Source: Moniliophthora roreri (Eukaryota > Basidiomycota > Agaricomycetes > Agaricales > Marasmiaceae). From it: DNA of 64,000 nt. How positions within the stretch are numbered: position 1 is the stretch's first letter; every line of letters starts with the position of its first letter. The position numbers and the translations under genes were made by a program. The notes under the pieces are model-generated. The model was not told where the DNA came from. It was given only the letters and a program-made list of their open reading frames with translations, and ran no database searches. The stretch spans positions 124,001-188,000 of the forward strand of contig LATX02000182.1 in the NCBI GenBank assembly GCA_001466705.2, in the 5' to 3' direction. Below, in pieces: positions 24,001 through 35,386 of this stretch.

Positions 24001-24313
24001 TGCCAACTGCTCAGCCAGATTCATTCATGCATACTCAGAGAGTCTTTCTAGAAGTCAGGCAGCATGGGCCAATAGACACTATTACAGACACTGCAAACTC
24101 CCTTCCAACATGCTCACAAAGGCCAGAGCTCAAGCATAATATTATACAGCTATGTATATACACTTTCTACAGCCAATACCCCATCTAACAACTTGTTTAT
24201 GTACTGAAAATTTTTTGAAACTTGCTTGAGGACGATTTGACCTGTGACTGTGATGTGACATAATGACATGTCACAGCTTACTAAGGGGTGCTGGTTCCTG
24301 TTGCGGGCTACCT
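21026..24313 (+). mobile_element. DDE transposon of IS630-Tc1-mariner type, TA-flanked
   Basis: Terminal inverted repeats of about 38 bp start AGGTAGCCC[AG]CAACAGG at 21026 and end as the inverse at 24313, with two or three mismatches; weaker similarity goes on inward. TA stands on both sides (21024-21025, 24314-24315), the target duplication of this superfamily. The 3.3-kb element carries one intron-bearing transposase gene on the plus strand. It lies in D pol. Confidence 0.85.
21347..24139 (+). pseudogene. Intron-bearing DDE transposase, inactivated
   Basis: Exon 1 (21347-22045, 233 codons) has an acidic and basic N-terminal part (FFPRKKRKS is NLS-like). An intron, GTAGGT..GCAG, is 22046-22097. 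The next exon carries a coiled-coil part and a DNA-binding-like part (GYISARDVVDYIQTDEVQ). The catalytic core has THDELTFYQCD (first Asp), FMFDNTPSHQ (second Asp) after a second intron 23220-23265, and CELNFIEQYWG (Glu). Damage: a frameshift near 22440, TGA near 22568, TGA at 23453-23455, TAG at 23906-23908. Its likely length was near 880 residues. It resembles the DDE superfamily endonucleases abundant in mushrooms. Confidence 0.75.
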
Positions 24314-24315
24314 TA

Positions 24316-27300
24316 TCTAATAATCAGGTTTTTTCCTTTGAGCCACACTTTCTGCCCTTCTTCGAACATGTCTAAACAGGTTTTCTCCCTTCTTATCATT
24401 TGCTGCCAAATTTCTTCTATCTCATCCAACCTTTCTTTGACAGAGGGGATGTTTGTTCTTTCAAACATTATAGGTAGAGCTCTGGAGTGATATCCCATTA
24501 TTATGTAGAATGGAGACTTTTTCATGACAGAGTGAGTTCAATTGTTATGAGCAAATTCAGTAAATGGAAGGTATTTCTTCCATCTAGTCTGTTCTTTGGA
24601 GCAGAAGATTCTCAGAAATATCTCAATCTCTTGATTTACCTATTCTGTTTCCCTATTGGTCTGTAAATGATATGCCATGCTCATTGAATGTTTGATAAGC
24701 AGCCACTTTCCCATTTCCTGGAATACTTCTGCTGCGAAGCGTGGGTCTTGGTTGGAGATTATCTGGTCTGGGAGTTCAAAATGTTTGTACAGGTATTGAA
24801 GTAATAATTCTGCCATTCATGAGGCATCTGTTGTCTTGGTGCAAGGGATAAAAATTACCCCCTTCATAGATGAGTAGTCTACCATGACCAATATACTATC
24901 AGATCCATCTACCTCAGGTAGATCAGTGATCAGGTCCATTGTGCAGACCTGGAAAGGAAATGACAATTTTGAAGCTTGTATCAGTTGGATAGGGGTCCTT
25001 GTTGGGTGAGTATTAGTCTTACTCTGCTGACATGGCACACAACTATCAACAAAATTCTTGATGAACTTTGTCATTCCTAGCCACCAGAAGTCTTACTGGA
25101 CTTGTTCTACTATGTTCCACTGACCCAGATGTCCTACTCCCACTCTCTTGTGGACTTTCTTTACAATAGATTGGCAAAGTTTGTCGTTCTGGAGTATGTA
25201 AACCTTTCTCTTGAAAAAAAATAGGTTTTTCTTGATGTCCCACTCTGAAAGAGTAGATTTGATTGGTGGCATGCCTTGGTTTAGTAATGTATCCAAGGCC
25301 AACTTGTGAAAGTCATCTAGGCCCAATTGTCTTTGGATCTCCATTACTAGTTCTGTATTAATTCTCTTGATGAAAAGTTGATCTGGGAGAAGTATGACAT
25401 CTTCATTATTGTTATCTTTGTCTTCCTTCTCGTTCATTTGTCATGATAGAGTGTCTGCTTGCATTATTTGTTTGCCAGGCATATGAACCAGGCCAGATTG
25501 AATTCCAAAAGGAAAAGGCTCCATTATGCTTGTCTTCAGTTCAACTTTTGAGCTGTTCTGAAATATGTTAGGTTTTTTTGATAACACCACAACCTTATGC
25601 TCTGCTCCCATCAGGTAATGTCTCCATTCAGTCAGAGCTCTGACTATTGCCAATAGTTCCCTATCATATATCTTATAGTTTCATTCTGTAGGTGAGAATG
25701 ATTTAGATAGGTATCCACATGGGTGCCATTCTCTGTCACTACCTTTCTGACATAAGACAGCCCCTGTGGCCCATTTTGAAGCATCAGCCTCAATAACAAA
25801 TGGCTGATCAGTGTTTGGTATCTTAAGAATTAGTTCTGAGAGAAACTTCTTTTTGAGAAGATCAAAGGCTTTCTGACATTCCTGGGTCCATTTGAATTTA
25901 TGGAGTTTCTTGATGAGGTTGTTGAGCAGCTGGGCTATATCTGAGTACCTTCCAATGAACTTTCAATAGAAGTTCCTGAACCCCAGGAATGCCCACACTC
26001 CTTTGACTGTCTGCAGGGGTTCCCACTTGGCTATTCCAGCAAGTTTAACTGGGTCCATAGCAATGTGTCCTGGTTGGATGACCATCCCTAAGAAGATAAC
26101 TTCACTGATGTTGAATTCATATTTTTCTGGTTTCAAATACAAATTATGTTCTAGAATCCTTTTCATGAGTCATCAGGTTTGTTTCTAGTAGGTCTTTCAA
26201 TCTCTTGAGAAGATTAGAATGTTGTCCATGTAGACAACACACTATTCTTCATCTATGAAATCTGACAGAATGTTGTTCATGAACACTTGGAAGGTTGCTA
26301 GAGAGTTACTGAGGCCAAAGAACATGACTGTTGGTTTGAAGAGCTCTTGATTTGTCTTGAAGGTGGCCTTCTATTGATCTCTTTCTCTGATTTGGATGTT
26401 ATTGTATCCATTTCATAGTTGAGCTTGCTAAAGATCTCTGCTCCCTTGAGTTTGTTGATAAGGTCAGAGACCAAAGGCAGTGAGTAGGCATTTTTAACTG
26501 TTCCTTTGTTGAGTTTCCAGCAGTCTTGCATTGGCCTGAGCACTCTCTTCTCTTTTTTTGCTATGAAGAAAAATGGAGAGGCCATGGAAGACTTTAATTT
26601 GCAGATATATCCCTTCTGTAAATTCTCTTTGAGGAAGCTGTCTTGCACCTTTTGTTCAGCTGGAGACAATAGATAGAGTTTACAGTCCCTCAGCATGAAC
26701 TCAGGTCTGAGATCAATGGTGTGGTCATATGCTCTTGACAGTAGGAATCATTCAGACTTCCCTTTTTCAAACTGCCTATAGTACTCTGCAAGGTATGGTG
26801 GTACAAGCTCTTCAATATTTCATTTCAGACCTTCCTTAGCTTGTGCTAGCTTCTGAGAAGTTGTGGTTTTAGCTCTAATGAGAACTTCTGGAGGGGTGTT
26901 GTCTAGAATCTCTCAAAACCTTTTGATGGTTATCTTCCTTCATTCTGGAAACTCCATTTCCCCTGTTTGCCAGTTGATTTTCAGATTGTGAGTTCTTAAC
27001 TAGGGTAATCCAAGGATGATGCTTTCTTCTCTGATTCCCAAGATCAGAAAGTCTTTATAGAAAACCTTTCTTTCTATAGTGAATGTAAGACTGACTGAAT
27101 GAGAAATCCAGACAGTTTTATTCAGGGTTTCATCAACATTGTACACCTTTATCTTCTCAGGAAGCTCATCCTATCTCTTCTTTAGCAACCTAGTGATTGC
27201 TAGGCTAATGAATCTTCCTCCAGCTTCTGAGTCAAGAAGGGCTTTTGTTTCAATGATTTTGTCTCCCACTTTGTATTGAAGAGGAATGTGCATAGAATTT

Positions 27301-27373
27301 CAGTCAATTTTTGCTAGTACAAAGTGTGAAATCATAATTGGCAGTAAGAACATCATTCTCTTCCATTGTGTTA
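24316..27373 (-). pseudogene. D pol, main part (protease to integrase)
   Basis: From high to low coordinate: pol frame start after the frameshift site (GFLTQWKRMM); protease near 27200-27300; RT around 25963-26696 (fingers [18 protein letters not shown]); RNase H 25441-25850 ending ADTLS then TGA; H2C2 part and integrase core 24817-25250 (TMDLITDLPEVDGSDS, first Asp); then QDPRF (second Asp) and 24313-24525, a piece open to GQKVWLKGKN. Stops are frequent. The YMDD box itself is damaged by a frame change near 26220. Confidence 0.7.
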
Positions 27374-27710
27374 GAAACCCTCCTGTTCCATGAGATCTAG
27401 GAGTGAGTCCTTCTCCTTTGGTTGGTTGTTGACAATGGTGTGAATTTTCACAAACCATTCTTCTTTTGTCATCTTCTTTGGCTCCTCTTTCTTTACTTCC
27501 TTCTTTCTTGGTTCCTCCTTCTTGCTGCCATCTGGGCAATCCTTTACTTGGTGGCCGCTTTGCCCACACTGGAAGCAGAGCCCTTTTGACATGTACTCTT
27601 TTCAGTCAGCTTCATTTATCCTTCTGATGGGTGCTCCTTTCTTCTTATGGAAATTTTTCTGAGGCTTCTTTCTGTTATCCTCATCCCACTTCTTTCTCTA
27701 TTCCAGTGCC
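27371..27710 (-). pseudogene. D gag, C-terminal part with CCHC knuckle
   Basis: The minus strand 27371-27592 reads KGLCFQCGQSGHQVKDCPDG, an intact C-x2-C-x4-H-x4-C knuckle. A Lys/Glu-rich tail follows and the gene ends LLDLMEQEGF with TAA at 27371-27373. The stop directly follows GGGTTTC (27374-27380), one transition away from the GGGTTTT of E and T1. The gag N-terminal part is at 35387-36440, beyond element E. Confidence 0.7.
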
Positions 27711-28089
27711 TGTTATGAATACTGGACTACATAACTAGCATGTGATCATATTACTAATTTCTTTCTTCATTGTTCTATTGCTTTCTACTTGTATTAGTCA
27801 TGATCTTCTCTCTCTATTTCCTTCTACAATGACTAACTCATTTATTCATTGATGTTCTCTCGATTTCTTTATTATTTGTCATCATAAATACCCTCTTGTA
27901 TTTAAGTAGCTGAAACTGGACTCAAGCTCTTCAGCTTGACCTGGTTTGCAATAAACTTTGTACAAAGCAATGACTTGAACCTCTGAACTGCAGAAGCCTC
28001 TGCATGATCTTGAAGCTTGAACCTTGCAACCTACTTGACTACATCATAGTTGAGTTAGTTGCCGACGTTGCTGCACAAGTAATGTAACA
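27711..28089 (+). repeat. E 5' LTR (379 bp)
   Basis: TGTTATG..TGTAACA. TATTTAAG at 27899 stands 32 nt before TCAGCTTGACCT (27931-27942), the presumed start of R. It carries a 13-bp segment near 28000 that the 3' LTR lacks (the reverse of the usual case of recent gene conversion), plus several transitions. Confidence 0.85.
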
Positions 28090-28091
28090 TA

Positions 28092-28103
28092 AGGTCAAGC
28101 TGA
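28092..28103 (+). promoter_or_regulatory. E putative self-primer binding site
   Basis: AGGTCAAGCTGA lies two bases inside the LTR and is perfectly complementary over 12 nt to TCAGCTTGACCT at 27931-27942 of the same LTR. That motif lies where transcription is expected to start. This is the geometry of Tf1 self-priming. Confidence 0.6.
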
Positions 28104-28136
28104 TCAGAAACGCTGACCTAACAAGGTTAAGGCACC

Positions 28137-29507
28137 ATGACACCACCACGAGCCTGCCTAACCACAGAAGACGAACAAGACCTTGACCGAGACCTTGATC
28201 TCACAAGATGGCTTCAACTTCTAGGGATCAGCATTTCAGAGAACCCTGCATCAACCTTGCATACAATTATAACCCACCATCACTGTCGAAAAGCACTCAG
28301 ACAGCTCTCCAACATGCTTGGGCCAGACACAACAACAGAAGAAGGAACACGACCAGATGAAGAGCCAAAGAACAGCTCGACTCTGATATTCACACCACCA
28401 GAATTGCCCTCGAAAGAGAACTCAGAAGACTTAACAACAAGGAAAGAGAGATCACCAGACTCCTCACCATCCACTCCAGACTTTACAGCTTCTGTCAAAG
28501 ACCCCAGACTCAAAACGGACAATATGTTGGGAGAGAGCAGCTCAACCCCAAAATGAGAACAGAAACTGAGGACCCAGGAAGAAATGATAATCAGTGTTGC
28601 CATGGCAGTACTGGAAGAAGTAGAGAAGAAGGAGAAGAAAAAGGAAAAGAGAGCCAAGGTAGTGGCTCCAGAGCCTTTTGAAGGAGATAGAAAGGACACC
28701 AAGTGGTTCTTAACTGAAGTTGAGATATACATCTGCATGCACCCTGGAGATTACAACACTAACAAAAAGAAATATTTGTTTCTTCTTTTCTATCTCTGAG
28801 GAAAAGAAACCGCCTCCTGGAAACAATTCAAGACTGATCAAATCTTCGAAAAGAAAAGTGGAGACGAAGAACTCACATGGGACAATCTGAAGGCTTCCTT
28901 CAAGAAGCATTACTTGCCAGCCGACATACAGGTGGACACTCAGCTACGCATTAAAGAAGCCTGCATGACAGATAGAGCAGACAATTATGTCAACAAATTC
29001 AGAGTTATGGCAGATGAATCAGAATATGACAACCAAGCTTTGATCCATATTTTCTGGAAGAGGCTTCCCTTCAATCTAGCCAAAAAGATCCTGAATCAAC
29101 CCCAGGGCAGGCCAGCAGACCTTGAAGGATGGTATGAGGTTGCGATCCAATACAATGAACAATACAAATATGCGAAGGCTGTCCAGAAGCCAAGGAGGTT
29201 TCAAATGGCCAGAGACAAAAAGAAGAGGTTCGAGAAGAAAGATGTAGCTGTCAACTGAATGGAGATGGGGCAGCTCACTGAGGAAGAAAAGAAGAAATAC
29301 ATAAAGGATGGAAAATGCTTCTGATGTGCCAAGCAAGGACATGTCAGCAGGAACTGTCCCTTGAAGGCAATGGGAAAAGCCAAAGAAAAGAAAGAAGCTC
29401 AGAAGACACCAAGAGATGCCTTCATCAAAATTCAGGCAATGTTCAAGGAATACAGCTGAGAGGAATAATCCAAGCTCTTGGACATTATGGAGAAAGAGGG
29501 TTTTTAA
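28137..29507 (+). pseudogene. E gag
   Basis: The start ATG at 28137 (MTPPRACL) is at the same place as in F. One frame runs through to TAA 29505-29507 with several in-frame TGA (28554, 28797, 29256 and others) and no lasting frame change seen. It has an N-terminal Ser/Thr/Pro-rich part, a capsid-like core (MTDRADNYVNKFRVMADESEYD) and a knuckle C.F.-C-AKQGHVSRNC near 29310-29360 with a TGA inside. It ends MEKEGF at GGGTTTTTAA. Confidence 0.75.
29498..29507 (+). promoter_or_regulatory. E gag-pol -1 frameshift site
   Basis: GGGTTTT (29498-29504) fits the X-XXY-YYZ slippery pattern in the gag frame (G GGT TTT) and is followed at once by the gag stop TAA. Pol lies in the -1 frame, which is open across the site. 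The same arrangement is kept in T1 (2717-2726); D (GGGTTTC) and F (GAGTTTT) each differ by one transition. Confidence 0.6.
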
Positions 29508-32500
29508 AGTGGCAGAAGAGGCTGACTCTCTCTCTGCCCCTAGCAATTACAGTTTTGGACATTGTATTAGCTAAGCTTGAATGAAATTCTATGCGCATTC
29601 CTATCTCTTACAATCTTGGAACAGAAAAAGTCAGAACAAACAGCCTTCTAGATTTGGGAGCTGGAGGGCTCTTCATGAGTCCAGAAACATTTAAACAGTT
29701 AGGCATATGGAAAGACAGGTTGCCCAAAAACATTCAAGTCTTCAATGTTGACAGGACACCAAATAAAACCATGTGGATAACTCATTCAGCAATAGTGACT
29801 TATACTGTGGGATCTCGGACTTTGACAGATGAGTTCTTGATTTCTGGATTGGGAAAAGAAGAAGTAATATTTGGACTGCCCTGGCTTCAGAAATATGACC
29901 CTGATGTCAACTGGCAGTCAGGAGAACTTGTGTTTAGGCCAAAACAATACATCAAAATCCTATGGAACAGAAGCATTTCTGACAGAGAAGATCCTGAAGA
30001 GATCATCAGACAAATTGACATACAAGCCAAGATGTCCATTTCACAAACCATGGCACATGCTGTTGAACAAAAGGAGCAAAACTGGAAGATCTCATCCTGG
30101 AATATCTCCACAAATTCAAAATGAAATTTGAAGATCAAGCAGCAGAGTGATTTCTGATCTCACGAAGTTACGACCACGCTATCAATCTCAAACCAGATTT
30201 TGTCACTAAAGACTGTAAACTATACTCGCTAACAATACTGGAACAACAAGAGCTGGACAAATTCCCGGTGGAAAATCTCTGTAAAGGATATATCCAAAAG
30301 TCGAAATTCCTGATGGCATCGCTGTTCTTCTTTGTAGGCAAAAAGGAGAAAGGGAAATTACAACCAACTCAAGATTATCAGCAGTTGAAGATGGGACAGT
30401 CAAGAATGCATATCCCTTGCCGCTGGTTTCAGATTTAGTGGACAAGTTACAAGGGGCCACCATCTTCTCAAAGTTCGATTTATGGAATGGATACAATGAC
30501 ATCCAGATCAAAGACAGAGATCAATGGAAGGCTACTTTCAAAACGAACCAAGAATTGTTTGAACCAATAGTCATGTTTTTCAGATTAATGAATTCACCAG
30601 CTACCTTCCAGGCTTTTATGGATGATATACTCTCAGATTTTATAGCTGAAGAATGGTGTCTGGTTTACATGGACAACATTCTAATTTACTTGACAACCAA
30701 ACAAGAACACAGAGAACAATCAAGATGCCTGTTGCAACAGCTTCAGAATCAAGATCTGTACCTGAAACCCCATAAATGTGAGTTCGATGTTCAGGAAGTT
30801 GTATTCCTAGGATTGGTTATTTGGCCTGGAATGATAGGGATGGATCCAGTCAAGTTGGCAGGAATCCGTGATTCGCCAGCTCCAGAAATGGTCAAAGGGG
30901 TGCAAAGTTTTGCCAGGTTTGCCAACTTCTATCAAAAATTTATTGGGCGGTACGCAGAGATCACACAGCCATTGTACAATTTAACCAAGAAAGGAGTTCC
31001 CTTCAATTGGACAACTGAATGTCAACACACTTTTGACATGCTGAAAGGGAAGTTTCTGGAAGAATCCTTGCTGTCACTATGTATGAGGTGTTCTTTTTAT
31101 GCTATTAATACAAAGGAAATACACTCAGAATACTGCTATATATTTGCTTCCAGACAACACTCAGAAAATTCTATTAGTTTCAAGTTGTCATCACATATTG
31201 AAAACAGCAAGCATACTCTGGATTTTAATTTCCAGAAGAGTCTGTGTTTTTTTATTATTTTATGATAATGAAATTATAGAATTATCCTTTAATTTTCTAA
31301 TTACAAATATGCTAAATTTTCTGCCTTATAAAATAGTGAGAAAATATTCTAATATATTGTATTATCTACTGATTTTCAGAATTTGAAAATTCCATATCTT
31401 TTGCTGCTGGAAATTTAGTATTCTCCAGGCATATTCTTGTTGAGAGGACACAATTGAAATTTAGAATTTATATATGGTTTTATAAAAATTCTCTTTGCAA
31501 GAAGATTAAGTGTTTTCTCAATCAGAAAACCATGTTAAAAGAACACCTTGTACATAGTGTGTTGATCCCTGATTTGTCAAAACCCTTTGTCATAGAATCA
31601 GATGCTTCAAAATGGGCTTCTGGAGCAGTCTTACATCAAAAGGAAGAAGATGGCAAATGGCACCCATGTGGGTTCATTTCTCATGCATTTGATGCAACAG
31701 AGTGAAATTATGAAATCTATAATCAGGAGCTTTTTGCAATTGTCTGAGCATTGGAGACCTGGGGGCATTATGTGCTGGGAAATGGACATCCAGTAACAGT
31801 TCTATCCAATCATAAGAACCTGACTTACTTCTATACCACTCAGAAGCTAAATCAGAGACAAGCATGGTGGAGTTTATTTTTATCACTGTTCAATCTCAAA
31901 TTGGTCCATGTACCTGGGACACAAATGGTTCAATCAGACACTCTCTCCAGATGATTAGACTATGTGGCATCAACAGATACTGATAACAAGGATGTCATTG
32001 TGTTACTAGAGAAATTATTCATCAATGTGGTGGACATTAATCTTCAATGGAAACTGAAGGATGCATTGGGAACAGACAACTTCCATCAGAGCACGTTGGA
32101 ATCCCTCCTAGATCAAGAAGTTCCCCCCATTAAGTCATCCCTTTCTGATTGGAAACTTGATAATAACACACTGTTTTATAGAGGGAGAGTCTATGTACCC
32201 AATAATACAGTATTATAGCATGACATTGTTTGAGCTATTCACAAGAGACAACCATTTGGTCATCCAGAGCAGTACAGGACAATCAATCTGGTAGGACAAG
32301 AATTTTGGTGGCCTGGCATGGCCAAATTCATTAAAGTGTTTGTGGATGGGTGTGCACCATGTCAACAGATGAAGGTCAATACCCACCTCTCATTGGCAGG
32401 GATAGAACTGATTGCAGGATTGCTGAATGCCACTCTGTTTCAGGTCATCACAATGGATCTGATTACAGATCTACATGACTCTAATGGATGGGACTCTATA

Positions 32501-33484
32501 ATGGTCATAGTAGACCATTCATCTATGAAGGGGGTAATTTTTATCCCATGCATCAAGAAGTTAGATGCAACCAAAGCAGTGGAACTTCTCTTCCAATATG
32601 TTTACAAGAGATATGGACTGCTGGACAGAATCATATCAGACAGAGACCCAAGATTTACTGCAGAAGTCTTCCAAGAGATGGCACAGCTGCTGGGAACAAA
32701 ACATTTGATGAGTACCACATATCACCCTCAGACAGATGGAGAAACTGAAAGAGTTAATCAGGAAGTGGAAATATATTTACGCTTCTTCTGCGGAAAGGAA
32801 CAATCTGAATGGAGCAAACATCTCCATATGGCAGAATTTGCCCATAACAATAGAACTCATTCTGTCACCCATCACTTCTCTTTCTTCTTAGCTATGGGAT
32901 ACCACTCTAGACCCTTACCCACTGCCTTCAAAAAAATAGATGTTCCTTCAGTTGAAAAATGATTGAACAAGCTAAAGAGGCTATAACAAGAAATGGCCTT
33001 GATGATCGAAATAGCTTGGAAACGAGTCATAGAACAAGGAAAAAGAAAGACAGACAAATTCATCAAAGGACAAAAGGTGTGGCTTGAAGGGAAGAATCTT
33101 GATTTTGAATACCCAACAAAGAAACTATCACCCCAAAGAGAAGGGCCCTTCAAGGTTGAAGAAGTCATGGGACCAGTGACGTACAAATTGGCATTACCAA
33201 AGCAATGGAAAATACACCCTGTTTTCCATGTTGGGCTTTTATCACCGTACAAGGAGACAGATGAACACAGAGCCAGCTTTCTGGAACCACCTCTGGATAT
33301 AATAGAAGGACATGAGGAGTTCGAAATAGAAGCAATCATAGGTCACAAGCCCAGGAAAGATCCAAGGAAATTCTTGGTCTCCTGGAAAGGGTACAACTCT
33401 TCCCACAATGAGTGGAAGAAGAAGGAAGACCTTGGTAAGGCCATGGAAATCTATCTGGAGTATATAATAAGGAACAAGTTGTGA
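29504..33484 (+). pseudogene. E pol with chromodomain
   Basis: Protease near 29640 (LLDLGAGG, from DSGAGG). RT 30300-31070, where YMDD is now YMDN (VYMDNILIY). MITE inserted at 31075. RNase H 31559-31950 ([21 protein letters not shown]), ending LSR then TGA. Integrase 32250-32960 with FWWPGMAKF..CAPCQQMK, TMDLITDLH, SDRDPRF and TDGETERVNQ, all three catalytic acids kept. GPY/F-like GPVTYKLALP near 33170. Chromodomain 33319-33481 (EIEAIIGHKPRKD..FLVSWKGYNSSHNEW). Stops and one or more frame changes near 30130-30420 disable it. Confidence 0.8.
31075..31558. mobile_element. CACTA-type MITE, copy 2 (484 bp)
   Basis: Ends CACTATGTATGAGGTGTTCT and ..ACCTTGTACATAGTG, flanked by TGT on both sides (31072-31074, 31559-31561). 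Internally it is inverted relative to copy 1. Excision with one TGT restores an open E pol frame across the site (ESLLLIPDL), so it entered a still readable element. Confidence 0.85.
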
Positions 33485-33497
33485 ATCCATATCCAAC

Positions 33498-34880
33498 ATG
33501 TCCCATGCCAACACTCAGAACAGTTCTGCTTCTGCTAACCTCCATTCGCAACCTCTCCCTCCGAGACCTAGTGGCCCTCCTGCTGAGGATACCATTTATC
33601 CCAATGACATCCACTACACCAGCCCATTCACTTCCTCCCCTTTTGAACTTTTGTATCTGGTTAACACTGGTAAACATGACAAGGTCTTACAAAGAGGAAC
33701 TATGGCGTCTCCCATCTTACAAATCACCATTGATGGTCTTATATGCCTTAGGGAACAACATGCCACCCTCAATCAGATTGTTCAGGAGACAAATGTATAT
33801 TCTGCAAATCTTGCATTCAATGCGACTGCAGGGGCTGCTGGAGGGCTCATCTTAGAAGGCCCTATGATGGTACCATTGCCACCCACATACTCATGAAACA
33901 ATGACCCACAGCCTAGAACTGACAATACAGGTTCCTTTGCTGGCGACATTTGTGATGCAGATCCAAACAGTCTGGAATTCTGGATGGCCCACCTCACATA
34001 CGCAGAACAAATCTGAAATGCGGCACAGCTGGCCTGTGAACAATTCAAATGGATTCTGAGCATGCTCTCATCTGGGTTTGGTTTATCTGGGCCACCTCAT
34101 AGAACCCAATCCCAGACCACTGGTAATCCCAACAACAACTGAGACCCCTCCTCCACTTCTAGTACCTGCTCCCTCGTCTATCTAGAACCCCTGAGCCCCT
34201 CCAGTGCTAGCAATGGCTCGATTGTCATCGAACACATTCCTGACTCCAAACATGGAAGTCCACCCATGTACACTGCCTCCATTAGCATCTGAACCCCTTC
34301 CTCTTCCAATTCTGATGCCAAGGCCATCGAATTCAATATGGAGAGTATCCACTCTCCAGGAGTTCAGGGATGTGACAACTGTGACCCCCCCACCACATTA
34401 TCTTTCTATGCTGACAGAACTCTTAATCCTTACTTCCAACCTCTCCACATTATATATGCAGACACCAAATCCTCCCCCAGTCCTATCGCTAGCGAAATGA
34501 CCACTGACTCTGATGCCCCTGAGAATCATGAATCAGGATCCCACAGAGAGGTCAGTGTGGGACAACAATAACCTCATAGAAGCATCGTTGAACAAGCAAT
34601 TGTCAACTCCAAACAATGCAAGGGACATGACTGATGAAGTCAACAACTACCTCTGTGCCCTGTGTGTAGAATGGAGAAGCACTGTGGCCGAGACTGTCCA
34701 AAGTACCATTGTGAAGTATGCAGGACATTTGTGCCTGGTCACCTCACTAGAGATTGTAGTCTCCAACAAAGGTTGCATTGAATTGCTCGAAAGTACGATC
34801 CCCAGCGCTTAAGGCCTATTGACTATGATAGCTATGGAGGTGACTTCGACACTAACCTCTATGGAGACAGAGAGCAGTGA
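33498..34880 (+). pseudogene. E third ORF, tandem CCHC knuckle protein
   Basis: It begins 13 bases after the pol stop (ATG 33498) and keeps one frame for 460 codons plus stop to TGA 34878-34880, broken only by about seven nonsense codons (mainly TGA, the first at 33894). The N-terminal part has FTSSPFELLYLVNTGKHD; the middle is rich in Pro/Ser/Thr. 34656-34757 encodes CPVC-x4-H-x4-C and CEVC-x6-H-x4-C separated by four residues, then a short tail ending YGDREQ. F ends YGNGEQ. I know no named family for it. Nucleic-acid binding is inferred from the knuckles. Confidence 0.75.
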
Positions 34881-35015
34881 AACAATGGCGGCACAGGAGA
34901 ATGTGGAAGAAGAATACATGTGGGTATACACAGGCCGACAGGAATCATTTCAGGAAGTGACCTTGTCAGATGGTACAGTGGCAAGACTGGAGTTTCACCT
35001 CTGAAAAGGAGGTAG

Positions 35016-35381
35016 TGTTACAAACACTGGACTACATAACTAGCATGTGATTGTATTACTAATTTCTTTCTTCATTGTTCTATTGCTTTCTACTTGTATT
35101 AGTCATGATCTTCTCTCTCTTTCTATTTCCTTCTACAAAAACTGACTCATTTATTCCTTGATGTTCTCTCAATTTCTTTATTATTTGTCATCATAAATGC
35201 CCTCTTGTATTTAAGTAGCTGAAACTGGACTCAAGCTCTTCAGCTTGACCTGGTTTGCAATAAACCTTGTACAAAGCAACGACTTGAACCTCTGCATGAT
35301 CTTGAAGCTCGAACCTTGCAACCTACTTGACTATGTCATAGTTGAGTTAGTTGCTAACATTGCTGTGCAAGTAATGTAACA
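35016..35381 (+). repeat. E 3' LTR (366 bp)
   Basis: TGTTACAA..TGTAACA, with the purine tract AAAAGGAGGTAG directly before it (35004-35015), the likely plus-strand primer. Differences from the 5' LTR are mostly transitions plus small indels. Confidence 0.85.
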
Positions 35382-35386
35382 GTGCC

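Larger units (their letters stand above)
27711..35381 (+). mobile_element. Ty3/gypsy chromovirus E, complete
   Basis: LTRs lie at 27711-28089 and 35016-35381, flanked by a perfect 5-bp duplication GTGCC (27706-27710, 35382-35386). It is inserted in D gag; removing it and one GTGCC rejoins the D codons (SKQALE.RKKWDED). Contents: self-primer site, gag, frameshift site, pol with chromodomain, third ORF, purine tract, 3' LTR. A CACTA-type MITE (31075-31558) lies between RT and RNase H. The LTRs differ much more than those of F, so it is older. Confidence 0.9.

Noticed and set aside
28137..28137. tRNA-type primer binding site (TGG..) after the LTRs
   Set aside because: None of T1, D, E or F has TGG directly inside the LTR; the self-complementary motif explains priming better.
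31099..31386. Open frames within the CACTA-type MITEs (also 18500-18793 and 40393-40626)
   Set aside because: The same short reading recurs because the MITE is repeated; it resembles no transposase and has no conserved start.
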